A program made the translations under genes and the position numbers. From Bacillus sp. AZ43 (GTDB lineage: Bacteria; Actinomycetota; Actinomycetes; Mycobacteriales; Geodermatophilaceae): a stretch of DNA of 64,000 nt. The DNA is taken from NCBI GenBank assembly GCA_004570425.1, contig SPQJ01000002.1:153466-217465 (forward strand), read 5' to 3'. Numbering within the stretch: position 1 is the stretch's first letter; each line of letters opens with the position of its first letter. Under the pieces are notes generated by a model. That model was given only the letters and a program-made list of their open reading frames with translations. It was not told the origin of the DNA and searched no databases. Positions 1 to 9,027 of the stretch are shown here, piece by piece.

Positions 1-972
1 GGGCTGCTCGGCTCGCTGGGGGCGACGTCGCTGCTCGACCGGGGCAAGCGGTCGATCGCGCTCGACCTCAAGGACCCCGACGACCTGGCCGTCGTCCGGG
101 CGCTGGTGGAGCGGGCCGACGTCCTGCTCGAGGGCTTCCGGCCCGGCGTCATGGAGCGCCTCGGGCTGGGGCCCGAGGAACTGCTCGCCCTGAAGCCGGC
201 GCTGGTCTACGGCCGGATGACCGGCTGGGGGCAGAGCGGCCCGCTGGCGCCGACCGCCGGGCACGACATCGGCTACATCGCGCTGACCGGCGCGCTGGGC
301 GCGTCGGGCCGGCCGGACGAGCGGCCCGCGCCACCGCTGAACCTGCTCGGCGACTTCGGCGGCGGGGGAGTGTTCCTCGCGCTGGGCGCGGTGGCCGCGC
401 TGGCGCACGCCCGCGCCACGGGGGAGGGGCAGGTCGTCGACGCCGCGATCGTCGACGGCACCGCCGTCCTCACCACGATGATCCACGGGATGCTCGACGC
501 CGGCGTGTGGACCGATCGGCGCGGCCGGAACCTGCTCGACACCGGGGCGCCGTTCTACGACGTCTACCGCTGCGCCGACGGGGAGTTCCTCGCCGTCGGC
601 GCGCTGGAGGAGCAGTTCTACGCGGCGCTGCTGACCGGCCTCGGCCTCGCCGGCGACGAGTCGCTGCCCGACCGCACCGACCCCCGGGAGTGGCCGGCGC
701 TGCGCGAGCGGTTCACACAGGTGTTCGCGTCGCGGACCCGAGCGCAGTGGTGGGAGGTCTTCGAGGGCACCGATGCCTGCGTGGCGCCGGTGTGGTCGCT
801 GCGGGAGGCCACGCGCGACCCGCACAACGTCGAGCGGGGCGTGTTCGTCGAGGTCGACGGCGTCACGCAGCCCGCCGTCGCCCCCCGGTTCTCCGCCACC
901 CCCGGCGCGGTCGGCAGCGTGCCCGCCCCCGGCCAGCACACCGACGAGATCCGCGCCGAACTCGGCCTGTAG
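1..972 (+). CDS. CaiB/BaiF family III CoA-transferase, alpha-methylacyl-CoA racemase-like (5' partial)
   Basis: The open frame runs from base 1 to a TAG at 970-972 (323 residues), so the true start lies left of the window. The first visible residues include LDRGKRSIALDLK, the conserved stretch near the N-terminus of family III CoA-transferases, so probably fewer than 60 residues are missing. A GHDIGYIALTG segment (His at visible residue 88) and VDAAIVDG match the His and Asp sites of the racemase branch (AMACR/Mcr) better than formyl-CoA transferases. The expected role is alpha-epimerisation of 2-methylacyl-CoA in the cytoplasm, during breakdown of branched fatty acids or sterol side chains. 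The substrate is not decided by the sequence. It converges on the ngg gene, which ends 10 bases further on. Confidence 0.85.
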   Translation, partial: GLLGSLGATSLLDRGKRSIALDLKDPDDLAVVRALVERADVLLEGFRPGVMERLGLGPEELLALKPALVYGRMTGWGQSGPLAPTAGHDIGYIALTGALGASGRPDERPAPPLNLLGDFGGGGVFLALGAVAALAHARATGEGQVVDAAIVDGTAVLTTMIHGMLDAGVWTDRRGRNLLDTGAPFYDVYRCADGEFLAVGALEEQFYAALLTGLGLAGDESLPDRTDPREWPALRERFTQVFASRTRAQWWEVFEGTDACVAPVWSLREATRDPHNVERGVFVEVDGVTQPAVAPRFSATPGAVGSVPAPGQHTDEIRAELGL

Positions 973-982
973 GGAAAGTCCG

Positions 983-2740
983 CTAGCGCCGGCGGGTCTC
1001 GGGGAAGAGCAGGTCGACGAAGCGCTCCGCGACCGGCTGGGGCTCGTGGTTGGCCAGCCCCGGCCGCTCGTTGGCCTCGATGAACACGTAGTCGGGGCCG
1101 GCGACGTCGGGCACGAGGAAGTCGATCCCGGTCACGGGGATCCCCAGCGCCTCGGCGGCGCGGATCGCCGCCTCGGCGATCTCGGGGTGCAGCCGGTCGG
1201 TGACGTCCTCGATGGTGCCGCCGGTGTGCAGGTTCGCCGTGCGCCGGACCTGCACCCGCTCGCCGTTCGGCGGCACGTCGTCCATGGCGTAGCCCGCCTC
1301 CGCGACCACCTCGGCGGTGGTGTCGTCCAGCGGGATCCGCGACTCACCGCCGGTGGCCCGCTCCCTCCGCCGGCTGGTGGACCGCACCAGGTCGGCGACG
1401 GCGTGCCGGCCGTCCCCGACGACCTCGGCCGGGCGGCGGACGGCGGCGGCCACGACCTCCCGGTCGATGACGACGACCCGCAGGTCCTCCCCGTCCACCC
1501 GCTCCTCGACCAGCACGTCGGGGCAGAACTGCAGCGCGAGGGCGACCGCCCGCTCCAGCGTCGCCTCGTCCTTCACGCCCACCGTGATGCCCCGGCCCTG
1601 CTCGCCGCGGGCGGGCTTGACCACCACGTCGCCCACACCGCGCAGCAGGGCACGCGCGTCGTCGAGGTCGCCGTCGCAGGCCAGCGCCCCCTGGGCCACC
1701 CGGACGCCGGCCCGACGCATGATCCGCCGGGTCACCCGCTTGTCGTCGCAGCGGCTCATGGCCACGGCGGTGGTGAACTCCGACAGCGACTCGCGGGTGA
1801 GGACCGACCGGCCGCCCAGCGTCAGGCGCATCTCGCCCCACTCGGCGTCGGTGACCTCCACCCGGATCCCCCGGCGCAGCGCCTCCTCGGCGATGATCAG
1901 CGCGTAGGGGTTGAGCTTCTCCAGGCCGGGCGGGCGCGCGGCGAATAGCGGCGTGTTGATGGGGTTCTTGCGCTTGACGCAGACCGCCGAGATCCGGTCG
2001 AAGCCGAGCTTGCGGTAGAGCTTGATCGCCGGGGTGTTGTCGTGCATCACCGAGAGGTCGAGGTAGGCGCGCCCCCGTGCCACGTACCGCTCGGCGAGCA
2101 CCCGCACCAGCGCCTCGCCGGTGCCGGGCGGGGCGTCCTGCTTGTCGGCGACCAGGCACCACAGGCTGGTGCCGCCCTCCGGGTCGCCGAAGGCCAGCAC
2201 GTGGTCGACGCCGGTGACGGTGCCGACGATCTTGCCGGTGCGGGTGTCCTCCGCGACCAGGTAGGTGAAGGTGCGGGTGCGGTGGTTGGCCCACATGGTC
2301 TCGGCGTCGGCGGCGACCATCCCGTTGCGGGAGTACAGCTCGTTGATCGCCTCCATCTCCGCCTGCGAGGTCACCGTGCGGACGAAGACGCCGCGGATCA
2401 CGTCCGGCCGGGGGCGGTAGCGGTGCAGGTCCAGCCGGTAGGTGAGCGACGGGTCGATGAACAGCTCGTCGGGCGCCATGCCCACCAGGACCTGGGGGTC
2501 GCGCGGGTAGACGCAGATGTCGCGCCGCCCGGTCTCCTCGGCCCGGAGCACGTCGACGATGCGGTCCAGGTCCTTGAACGTCTGCCCGAAGGCGAGCTGC
2601 CCCCAGCCGAGGTCGACGACGACGTCGCTCGCCATGCCCTCGATCTCGTGCGCCGTGGGCTCGCGCCAGGAGCGGCTGGTCAGCTCGGGGGTGGGCGTCA
2701 CCGCCGTGCGGCGGCGGTGACCGGCCAGCCGGGGTGCCAT
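983..2740 (-). CDS. ngg: N-acetylglutaminylglutamine synthetase (GNAT + ATP-grasp)
   Basis: This 585-residue protein has a GNAT acetyltransferase half (about residues 115-255) and an ATP-grasp half (about 315-580, with KPARGEQGRG near 375-384 and IEANERPG near the end). That order is the hallmark of the synthetase that makes N-acetylglutaminylglutamine, precursor of the osmolyte NAGGN amide known from Sinorhizobium and Pseudomonas. I chose the ATG at 2740 because GAGGAG lies six bases before it and overlaps the asnO stop. The ATG at 2746 and the GTG at 2758 lack a well-spaced ribosome site. It is the second gene of an asnO-ngg operon. The third member of the usual trio, an M42-family hydrolase, is not in this window. 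Confidence 0.85.
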   Translation of the reverse strand: MAPRLAGHRRRTAVTPTPELTSRSWREPTAHEIEGMASDVVVDLGWGQLAFGQTFKDLDRIVDVLRAEETGRRDICVYPRDPQVLVGMAPDELFIDPSLTYRLDLHRYRPRPDVIRGVFVRTVTSQAEMEAINELYSRNGMVAADAETMWANHRTRTFTYLVAEDTRTGKIVGTVTGVDHVLAFGDPEGGTSLWCLVADKQDAPPGTGEALVRVLAERYVARGRAYLDLSVMHDNTPAIKLYRKLGFDRISAVCVKRKNPINTPLFAARPPGLEKLNPYALIIAEEALRRGIRVEVTDAEWGEMRLTLGGRSVLTRESLSEFTTAVAMSRCDDKRVTRRIMRRAGVRVAQGALACDGDLDDARALLRGVGDVVVKPARGEQGRGITVGVKDEATLERAVALALQFCPDVLVEERVDGEDLRVVVIDREVVAAAVRRPAEVVGDGRHAVADLVRSTSRRRERATGGESRIPLDDTTAEVVAEAGYAMDDVPPNGERVQVRRTANLHTGGTIEDVTDRLHPEIAEAAIRAAEALGIPVTGIDFLVPDVAGPDYVFIEANERPGLANHEPQPVAERFVDLLFPETRRR

Positions 2741-2750
2741 GGTCATCTCC

Positions 2751-4535
2751 TCAGACACCGTGCGTCTGCAGCCACAGCTCGAGCAGACCGAGCTGCCAGA
2801 GTTTGTTGCCGCGCAGCGGGGTCAGCTCGCCGTTGGGGTCGGCGAGCAGCGTGTCGACGTACTCGGGGCGGAACAGCCCGCGGTCACGGGCGGCGTCGCT
2901 CGCCAGGGCGTCCTTCACCAGGCCGAGGACCTTGCCCTCGAGGTGGGTGATCGCCGGGACGGGGAAGTAGCCCTTGGGCCGGTCGATGACCTCCGGCGGG
3001 ATGATCCGGCGGCCGATCGCCTTGAGGATGCCCTTGCCGCCGTCGGCCAGCTTCAGCTCCGGCGGGCACAGCGCCGCGAGCTCGACCAGGTCGTGGTCGA
3101 GGAACGGCACCCGCGCCTCCAGCCCCCAGGCCATGGACATGTTGTCCACGCGCTTGACCGGGTCGTCGACGAGCATGATCTCGCTGTCGAGGCGCAGCGC
3201 GGCGTCGACGGCGGTCTCCGCGCCCGGCCGCGACATGTGCTCGCGGACGAACGCCAGGCTCGGGTCCTCGGACAGGGCGTAGCGGTCGGAGACGACCGAG
3301 CGCATCTGGGCGTGGTCGCGGTCGAAGAACGCCCGCGCATACTTCTCGACGGCCTCCTCCCGGCCGGCGCCGGCCAGCGGCGGGTACCAGTGGTAGCCGG
3401 CGAAGACCTCGTCGGCGCCCTGCCCGGACTGGACGACGCGGATGGTCTCGCTGACCCGCTCGCTGAGCAGGTCGAAGGCGACGACGTCGTGGCTGACCAT
3501 GGGCTCGGCCATGGCCCCGATGGCGTGCCCGAGCGCGGCGGACAGCTCGTCGGAGCTCACCCGGATGCGGTGGTGGTCGGTGGCGAAGTGGTCGGCGATG
3601 ACGTCGGAGTAGGCGAACTCGTCGCCCTCCCGCCCACCGACGGACTCGAAGCCGATGGAGTAGGTGGCCAGGCCGGTCTGGCCCTCCTGCGCGAGCAGGC
3701 CGACGATCAGGCTGGAGTCCAGTCCGCCGGAGAGCAGCACGCCCACCGGGATGTCGGCCACCAGCCGGCGGCGGACGGCCACCCGGAGGGACTCCTCGAC
3801 CGCGTCCTCCCAGTCGCGCGCGGTCCAGTTCGCGTGCTCCGGGCGGCGCTCGTAGGTGGCGTTCCAGTAGCGCTCCTCGCGGCTGCTGCCGTCGGCCTCG
3901 ATGATCCGCAGCGTGGCGGGGGGCAGCTTGCGGACGCCGGTGAGGATGGTCCGCGGCGCCGGGACGACGGCGTGCCAGGTCAGGTAGTGGTGCAGCGCGA
4001 CCGGGTCGATCGAGGTGTCGACGTCACCGGCCTTGAGCAGCGCCGGGAGCGTGGAGGCGAACCGCAGGCGCCTCCCCGGCTCCTCGGAGAGGTAGAGCGG
4101 CTTGATCCCGAGCCGGTCGCGGGCCATGACGATCCGGCCGGTGTCGCGCTCGTGGATGACGAACGCGAACATCCCGTGCAGGTGGGAGACGACGTCGGGA
4201 CCCCAGTGGTGGTAGCCCTTGAGGATCACCTCGGTGTCGCTGTGCGAGAAGAACCGGTAGCCGTGCCCCTCGAGCTCGGCCCGCAGCTCCTGGTAGTCGT
4301 AGATGCAGCCGTTGAAGACCGCGGTCAGGCCCAGCTCGTTGTCGACCATCGGCTGCGAGCCGCAGGTGGACAGGTCGATGACCGACAGCCGGCGGTGCCC
4401 GAACGCCACCCGCCCGTTGCTCCACGAGCCCTGCCCGTCCGGACCGCGGGGGACCAGTGACTCGACCATGCGGGCGACCGCGGTCGTGTCGGCCAGTGAG
4501 CCGTCGAACGTGATCTCGCCACAGAGGCCGCACAT
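2751..4535 (-). CDS. asnO: N-acetylglutaminylglutamine amidotransferase, asparagine synthase-like
   Basis: The 594-residue protein begins MCGLCGE, so removal of Met exposes the glutaminase nucleophile Cys2. An upstream in-frame start at 4589 would bury that Cys and is rejected. The GATase_7 domain covers about residues 2-190. The synthetase domain carries the PP-loop SGGLDSS at 269-275. Neighbouring ngg identifies it as the amidotransferase that amidates N-acetylglutaminylglutamine to the compatible solute NAGGN, rather than a housekeeping AsnB. Glutamine is the expected nitrogen donor and ATP activates the carboxylate. Its stop is 10 bases before the ngg start. Osmotic control is likely by analogy, but no operator was recognised. 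Confidence 0.85.
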   Translation of the reverse strand: MCGLCGEITFDGSLADTTAVARMVESLVPRGPDGQGSWSNGRVAFGHRRLSVIDLSTCGSQPMVDNELGLTAVFNGCIYDYQELRAELEGHGYRFFSHSDTEVILKGYHHWGPDVVSHLHGMFAFVIHERDTGRIVMARDRLGIKPLYLSEEPGRRLRFASTLPALLKAGDVDTSIDPVALHHYLTWHAVVPAPRTILTGVRKLPPATLRIIEADGSSREERYWNATYERRPEHANWTARDWEDAVEESLRVAVRRRLVADIPVGVLLSGGLDSSLIVGLLAQEGQTGLATYSIGFESVGGREGDEFAYSDVIADHFATDHHRIRVSSDELSAALGHAIGAMAEPMVSHDVVAFDLLSERVSETIRVVQSGQGADEVFAGYHWYPPLAGAGREEAVEKYARAFFDRDHAQMRSVVSDRYALSEDPSLAFVREHMSRPGAETAVDAALRLDSEIMLVDDPVKRVDNMSMAWGLEARVPFLDHDLVELAALCPPELKLADGGKGILKAIGRRIIPPEVIDRPKGYFPVPAITHLEGKVLGLVKDALASDAARDRGLFRPEYVDTLLADPNGELTPLRGNKLWQLGLLELWLQTHGV

Positions 4536-4602
4536 GCACTCTGATCTAACCCGCGAGGAGCCGTCCACGCGCGCCGAGACCAAGATCACCCCACCCGCAG
4601 GC

Positions 4603-4653
4603 CCCCCCTGCCGGGTCCCGCCGCGAGCGTGCGAGCGGTGGGGGGCAGGGGGG
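4603..4653 (-). terminator. Hairpin downstream of the subtilase gene
   Basis: Ten-base perfect arms (4603-4612 and 4644-4653, C-run then TGCC paired with GGCA then G-run) enclose a 31-base loop just past the subtilase stop. The long loop lowers confidence. It would separate the subtilase transcript from asnO-ngg. Confidence 0.45.
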
Positions 4654-4661
4654 GTCCTTTC

Positions 4662-6131
4662 TCAGCTTCCGGTGAGCCGCGCGATCGCCGCGACGACGTC
4701 GACCAGGCCGGTGCCCTTGTCGTAGGACGTCGGGTACCCGCCCACCGTCGCGTAGGGGGCGCCGTCGGTGAACCGGTGGGTGGTGCCCTTCAGCGCGGCC
4801 TCGATCTCCGCCGGCGTCGCGGTGGGATCGGCCTCGAACAGCTGGGCCACGATGCCGGCGACGTGCGGCGCGGCCATCGACGTCCCGCTGATCGTGTTGA
4901 AGGTGCCGAGGTCCAGGAGACCGGGGCCGTTGCGCGGGTCCAGCCCGGTGGCGCAGATCGGCAGGGTCAGCCGGCAGGACGACGTGATGTTCTCGCCGGG
5001 CGCGGACAGGTCCGGCCAGGTGGACGGGTCGGCCGACGCCCCGCGCGAGGAGTACTCGCTGACCACGCCGTCCCGGGTGCCGGTGTCCTGGTCGAAGTAG
5101 GAGGCGACCGACAGGATGCCGCCGGTCGGGTCCTGGCCCGGCGGGTTGGTCAGCGAGGCCGAGCCGTCCCCGCCGTCGTTCCCCGCCGCCCAGACCGTGA
5201 CGACGCCCTCGGCGGCCAGCGCCCGCTGCAGCTTCACCGTGGCGGAGTTCGGGTCGAACTCGCCGCCGCCGGAGGGGCCGTAGGAGTTGTTGGTGACCTT
5301 GATCGGCGGGCAGACGTCGGCGGGCACCCCGGCGCCGCAGGGCGCCTCGTGGTTCTCCAGGACCCAGTTCAGCGCCGCGTCGGCGCCCACGATGAGCAGC
5401 ACGGCCCCGGTCGAGATCGACACGATGCTGGCGCCGGGCGCCGCCCCGGTCAGCCGGCCGCCGTCGGTCAGCGTCGTGGGCCGGCCGGCCACGATCCCGC
5501 TGACGTGCGTGCCGTGGCCGCCGACCGACAGGGTGTCGGTGTCGACGATCCCCGGCACGCGGACGACGCAGTCGGGCCCGGTGCCGGTCTCCACCAGGCA
5601 CAGGCTCTTGAGGTTGGCGACGACGGCGCTGCTGCCGTCGGGGTTCCGGAAGTAGGGGTGCGTCGGGTCGATCCCGGAGTCGATGACCGCCACCGAGACG
5701 CCGCTGCCGTCGAGCGCGGTGCCGTCCGGCCCCGTCAGCGTGGACACGGCCTCGGCGCCGCGGGTCGCGGTGTTCGAGGTCTCCTGGCTGAACTCGATCG
5801 GGGCGTTGCCCTCCAGGTAGGTCACGCCCGGCTGCGTGCGGGCCGCCTCGATCTGCCCGGCGGTGCCGGACGCGACGACGACGCCGATCCGCTCGAACTC
5901 GGTGATCGTCCGCATGCCGGTGGCCGCGACAGCGGCGCGCGCCGCCGCGGCGTCGGTGCCGTGCACGAGGACGGTGGTGGTCCCGGTCAGCGCGGCCAGC
6001 TGGTCGGCCAGGAAGTCCTGGACCGGGGCGAGCGGCGCGGCCGGGGCGGCGGACGCGGGGGTGGCGGCGAGAGCGGCGACGACGACCGCCCCGCTGACGG
6101 CGCCGAGGAGTCGGCGGGACGAGCGGCGCAT
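4662..6131 (-). CDS. Secreted subtilisin-like serine protease (peptidase S8)
   Basis: The 489-residue preproprotein starts at the ATG at 6131, preceded by GGAGG at good spacing. The frame extends upstream, but those residues would displace the signal peptide. Residues 1-28 form a Sec signal (MRRSSRR, hydrophobic core, ending ASA). About 45-115 resemble an inhibitor I9 propeptide. The catalytic triad is visible: Asp151 in VAVIDSGID, His206 in GGHGTHVSG, Ser418 in GTSMAAPHVAG, with an oxyanion Asn near 281 in NNSYG. There is no C-terminal anchor or sorting motif, so the mature enzyme should be free outside the cell. Its role is probably extracellular proteolysis. It has its own start region and does not appear to be co-transcribed with the importer behind it. 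Confidence 0.92.
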   Translation of the reverse strand: MRRSSRRLLGAVSGAVVVAALAATPASAAPAAPLAPVQDFLADQLAALTGTTTVLVHGTDAAAARAAVAATGMRTITEFERIGVVVASGTAGQIEAARTQPGVTYLEGNAPIEFSQETSNTATRGAEAVSTLTGPDGTALDGSGVSVAVIDSGIDPTHPYFRNPDGSSAVVANLKSLCLVETGTGPDCVVRVPGIVDTDTLSVGGHGTHVSGIVAGRPTTLTDGGRLTGAAPGASIVSISTGAVLLIVGADAALNWVLENHEAPCGAGVPADVCPPIKVTNNSYGPSGGGEFDPNSATVKLQRALAAEGVVTVWAAGNDGGDGSASLTNPPGQDPTGGILSVASYFDQDTGTRDGVVSEYSSRGASADPSTWPDLSAPGENITSSCRLTLPICATGLDPRNGPGLLDLGTFNTISGTSMAAPHVAGIVAQLFEADPTATPAEIEAALKGTTHRFTDGAPYATVGGYPTSYDKGTGLVDVVAAIARLTGS

Positions 6132-6209
6132 GGGCCCTCCAGGCGGGACACGGCGATGTGTGCCCTGCCCCAACGACGGACCGGCCGCGGGGTTACCCGC
6201 GCGTAGCGA

Positions 6210-6968
6210 TCAGCCGTAGTAGAGGGCGACGGGCCGGCCGTCGATCTCCCGGACGTCGACCTCCGTGTCGTAGACGGTCGCCAGCACGTCGGGCCGCATG
6301 ATCTCGCGCGCGGGCCCGTCGGCGACCACCCGGCCGTCGCGCATGGCCACGATGCGGTCGGCCCAGGTGGCCGCGAAGTTGACGTCGTGCAGCACGGTGA
6401 CCACCCGCTTGCCGAGCTCGTCGGCCATCCTGCGCAGCAGCCGCATGATCTCGGTCATGTGCCGCAGGTCGAGGTTGTTCAGCGGCTCGTCGAGCAGGAC
6501 GTACTTCGTGTCCTGGGCCAGCACCATCGCGATGAACGCGCGCTGGCGCTGCCCACCCGACAGCTCGTCGAGGAACCTGGCCCGGTAGGGCTCGAGCTCC
6601 AGGTAGCTGATCGCGCGGTCGATGTGCTCGCGGTCCTCCACCGTGAGCCGGCCGCGGGAGTGCGGGAAGCGCCCGAACTCCACGAGGTCGTGCACGGTCA
6701 GCCGTGCCGCGACGTGGTTGTCCTGGCGCAGCACCGCGAGGCTCGTGGCCAGCGCCCCGGACGGCGTCGTCGAGATGTCCAGCCCGCCGACGGTCACCCG
6801 GCCGGCGTCGGGCCGGAGCAGCCGCCCCACGAGGCAGAACAGCGTCGACTTCCCGGCGCCGTTCGGCCCGATGAGCGCCGTCACGCCCTCGCCGCCGAAG
6901 CGGATCGAGACGTCGTCCACCACCGTGGTGCTGCCGTAGCGCTTGGTCACGTTCTCGAGCGCGATCAC
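6210..6968 (-). CDS. Siderophore ABC transporter ATP-binding protein
   Basis: This 252-residue ATPase starts at a GTG at 6968 that overlaps the upstream permease stop as GTGA, with an AAGGGGG ribosome site. Walker A is GPNGAGKST at residues 34-42, the ABC signature is LSGGQRQR, and Walker B plus D-loop read LLDEPLNNLD, followed by the switch His in LHDVNFA. This pattern is the FepC/YclP class that powers iron-siderophore uptake. It is the last of four same-strand genes (binding protein, two permeases, ATPase) forming a complete importer. Expression should follow the iron-regulated promoter at about 10065-10098. Confidence 0.93.
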   Translation of the reverse strand: MIALENVTKRYGSTTVVDDVSIRFGGEGVTALIGPNGAGKSTLFCLVGRLLRPDAGRVTVGGLDISTTPSGALATSLAVLRQDNHVAARLTVHDLVEFGRFPHSRGRLTVEDREHIDRAISYLELEPYRARFLDELSGGQRQRAFIAMVLAQDTKYVLLDEPLNNLDLRHMTEIMRLLRRMADELGKRVVTVLHDVNFAATWADRIVAMRDGRVVADGPAREIMRPDVLATVYDTEVDVREIDGRPVALYYG

Positions 6969-7981
6969 CGCGCCCCCTTCCGGAGCACGAGGTACAGGAA
7001 GAACAGGCCGCCGGCGAAGTCGATGACCGTGGACAGGGTGCCGCCGTAGCCGAGGACCCGTTCCAGGACCAGCTGACCGCCCAGGAGGCAGAGCATCCCG
7101 AGGAGGACGGCGGTCGGGAGCGTCCAGACGTGGCGGAACGAGCCGGCGTAGCTGTACGCCAGGTTGGCGACGATCAGGCCGAAGAACAGGATCGGCCCGA
7201 CCAGCGCCGTCGAGGCGGCGATCATCACCGAGACGCCGAGGAAGAGGGCCATCACGACGCGGCGGTGGTCGACCCCGAGCCCCACGGCCGCCGGTTCGCC
7301 CAGGGTCAGCACGTCGAGGGTGCGGCGCAGCGGCACGACCACGGCGGCGCCCAGGACGACGAGCAGCGCGGTGAGCGCCAGCAGCATCTCGTCGGGGCGG
7401 GTCAGGGACGCGAACATCGCGTCGGAGAGGACCTGGAAGTCCAGCGGGTCGAGCATCCGCTGCATCCACTCGGTGAGGCTGCGGAAGAACGTGCCGAGCA
7501 CGATCCCGACCAGCAGCATCAGGTGGATCGACCGCCGCTTGCCCCCGAACAGCCAGGTGAACAGCAGCACGCTGAACGTCACCATCACGACGACCTGGAC
7601 CACCCACAGGGTGAGCTCGTCGAACGCGAGGAACGCCGCGGATCCCGAGGCGAAGACGATCAGGGTCGAGATCAGGACGTAGAACGCGTCGAACCCCATG
7701 ATCGACGGGGTCAGGATCCGGTTCTGCGTGATGGTGTGGAAGACGACGGTGGAGACGCCGACCGCCGTCGAGACGACCAGCATCGCCGCCACCGTGCGGC
7801 TGCGGATCTCCAGCGCGAACGCGAGCGAGCCCGGGACGTCGGTGAACAGGTAGGCCACGACGAGGGCCAGGACGACGCCGCCGAGCAGCGCCAACCGGAC
7901 CCACGGCCGGGCCCAGGACGCCGCGAGCCGGGCACGGCCGCGGACCGGGGAGGCCGGCGCGGGAGCGGTCTCAGTGAGCAC
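6965..7981 (-). CDS. Siderophore ABC transporter permease (FecCD family)
   Basis: A 338-residue polytopic membrane protein with about nine or ten hydrophobic segments after a basic N-terminus. The FecCD coupling region is visible (LTLGEPAAVGLGVD followed by a segment resembling LVGPILFFGLIVANLA). The GTG at 7981 is chosen because it gives the family's usual length and has GGGGAG just upstream. It overlaps the previous permease by 11 bases, so translation is probably coupled. With its partner at 7971-8990 it forms the heterodimeric channel of the importer. Together with the FatB/CeuA-like binding protein, the set resembles the petrobactin or catecholate uptake systems (FatBCD, YclNOPQ). The actual ligand is unknown. 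Confidence 0.92.
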   Translation of the reverse strand: MLTETAPAPASPVRGRARLAASWARPWVRLALLGGVVLALVVAYLFTDVPGSLAFALEIRSRTVAAMLVVSTAVGVSTVVFHTITQNRILTPSIMGFDAFYVLISTLIVFASGSAAFLAFDELTLWVVQVVVMVTFSVLLFTWLFGGKRRSIHLMLLVGIVLGTFFRSLTEWMQRMLDPLDFQVLSDAMFASLTRPDEMLLALTALLVVLGAAVVVPLRRTLDVLTLGEPAAVGLGVDHRRVVMALFLGVSVMIAASTALVGPILFFGLIVANLAYSYAGSFRHVWTLPTAVLLGMLCLLGGQLVLERVLGYGGTLSTVIDFAGGLFFLYLVLRKGAR

Positions 7982-8990
7982 GGCTCCCCCTCCGCAGCAG
8001 CAGCCAGAGGAACAGCGCCGCACCCACGACCCCGACGACGACCGACAGCGGGATCTCGTACGGCATGCGCACGACGCGGGCGACCAGGTCGCAGGCGAGG
8101 ACGAAGACCGCGCCGAGACCGGCCACCCAGGGGATCGCGCGGCGCACGTTGTCCCCCATGACCAGGCTGACGACGTTCGGGACGACCAGGCCGAGGAAGG
8201 GGATCATCCCCGCGGTCACCAGGACCGCGGCCGTGATGACCGCGATGATCACCATCCCGACGGCGACGACCCTGCGGTAGTCCAGCCCGAGGTTGGTCGC
8301 GAACTCCTCACCGAGGCCGATCACGCTGAACCGGTCGGCGGCGACCCACGCCACGACGACCATGAGCCCGGCGATCCAGAGGAACTCGTACCGGCCCTGC
8401 ATGATCGTGGCGAAGCTGCCCTGCGACCACTGCTGGAGCGACTGCAGGAGGTCGAGCCGGTAGGCGACGAACGTCGTCACGGCGGCGACGACGCCCCCGA
8501 GCATGATGCCGACCAGCGGGACGAGCACGAGCTGGCGCACGGGGACGAACCGCACCACCCGCAGGAACACCCAGGTGCCGAACAGGCCGAACGCCGCGGC
8601 GACGCCCATCTTGCCGACGACGGGCAGGCCCGGGAGGAGCACCATCGTGGCGAGCATGCCGAGCGTCGCGAACTCGCTGACGCCCGTGGTGCCGGGCTCC
8701 ACGAACTTGTTCCGCACGAGCATCTGCATGATCAGGCCGGCGATGCCGAGCGAGGCCCCGACGAGGACCACCGCGACCGTGCGCGGGATGCGGCTGGCGA
8801 CGAGCAGGAAGGCGGCGTTGCTCTCCTCCCCGCCGGCCAGCACCGAGGCGGGGGAGACGTCCGAGACGCCCACGAACAGGCTCGTGCACGCCAGCACGGC
8901 GAGCAGCACGCCGACGAGCACCCCCACCCAGGTGCGGCGGGGCGGCACGCGGGCAGGGGTGCTCGTCAGGGGTCGGTCGAGCGCTGTCAC
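7971..8990 (-). CDS. Siderophore ABC transporter permease (FecCD family)
   Basis: A 339-residue membrane protein starting at a GTG at 8990. It has a short basic leader, a first transmembrane segment at about residues 22-45, the family region RIPRTVAVVLVGASLGIAG and the late segment TAGMIPFLGLVVPNVV, typical of FecCD subunits. The ribosome site is weak, so translation may depend on the binding-protein gene ending 37 bases upstream. It pairs with the second permease to carry ferri-siderophore across the inner membrane, using energy from the 6210-6968 ATPase. No truncation or frameshift is seen. Confidence 0.92.
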   Translation of the reverse strand: MTALDRPLTSTPARVPPRRTWVGVLVGVLLAVLACTSLFVGVSDVSPASVLAGGEESNAAFLLVASRIPRTVAVVLVGASLGIAGLIMQMLVRNKFVEPGTTGVSEFATLGMLATMVLLPGLPVVGKMGVAAAFGLFGTWVFLRVVRFVPVRQLVLVPLVGIMLGGVVAAVTTFVAYRLDLLQSLQQWSQGSFATIMQGRYEFLWIAGLMVVVAWVAADRFSVIGLGEEFATNLGLDYRRVVAVGMVIIAVITAAVLVTAGMIPFLGLVVPNVVSLVMGDNVRRAIPWVAGLGAVFVLACDLVARVVRMPYEIPLSVVVGVVGAALFLWLLLRRGSRAH

Positions 8991-9027
8991 CGGGATCAGG
9001 GACGGCGTCGTGCCGGTGCTGCCGTGG

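Noticed and set aside
4536..4589. An N-terminal extension of AsnO
   Set aside because: It would hide the catalytic Cys2, and no ribosome site precedes it.
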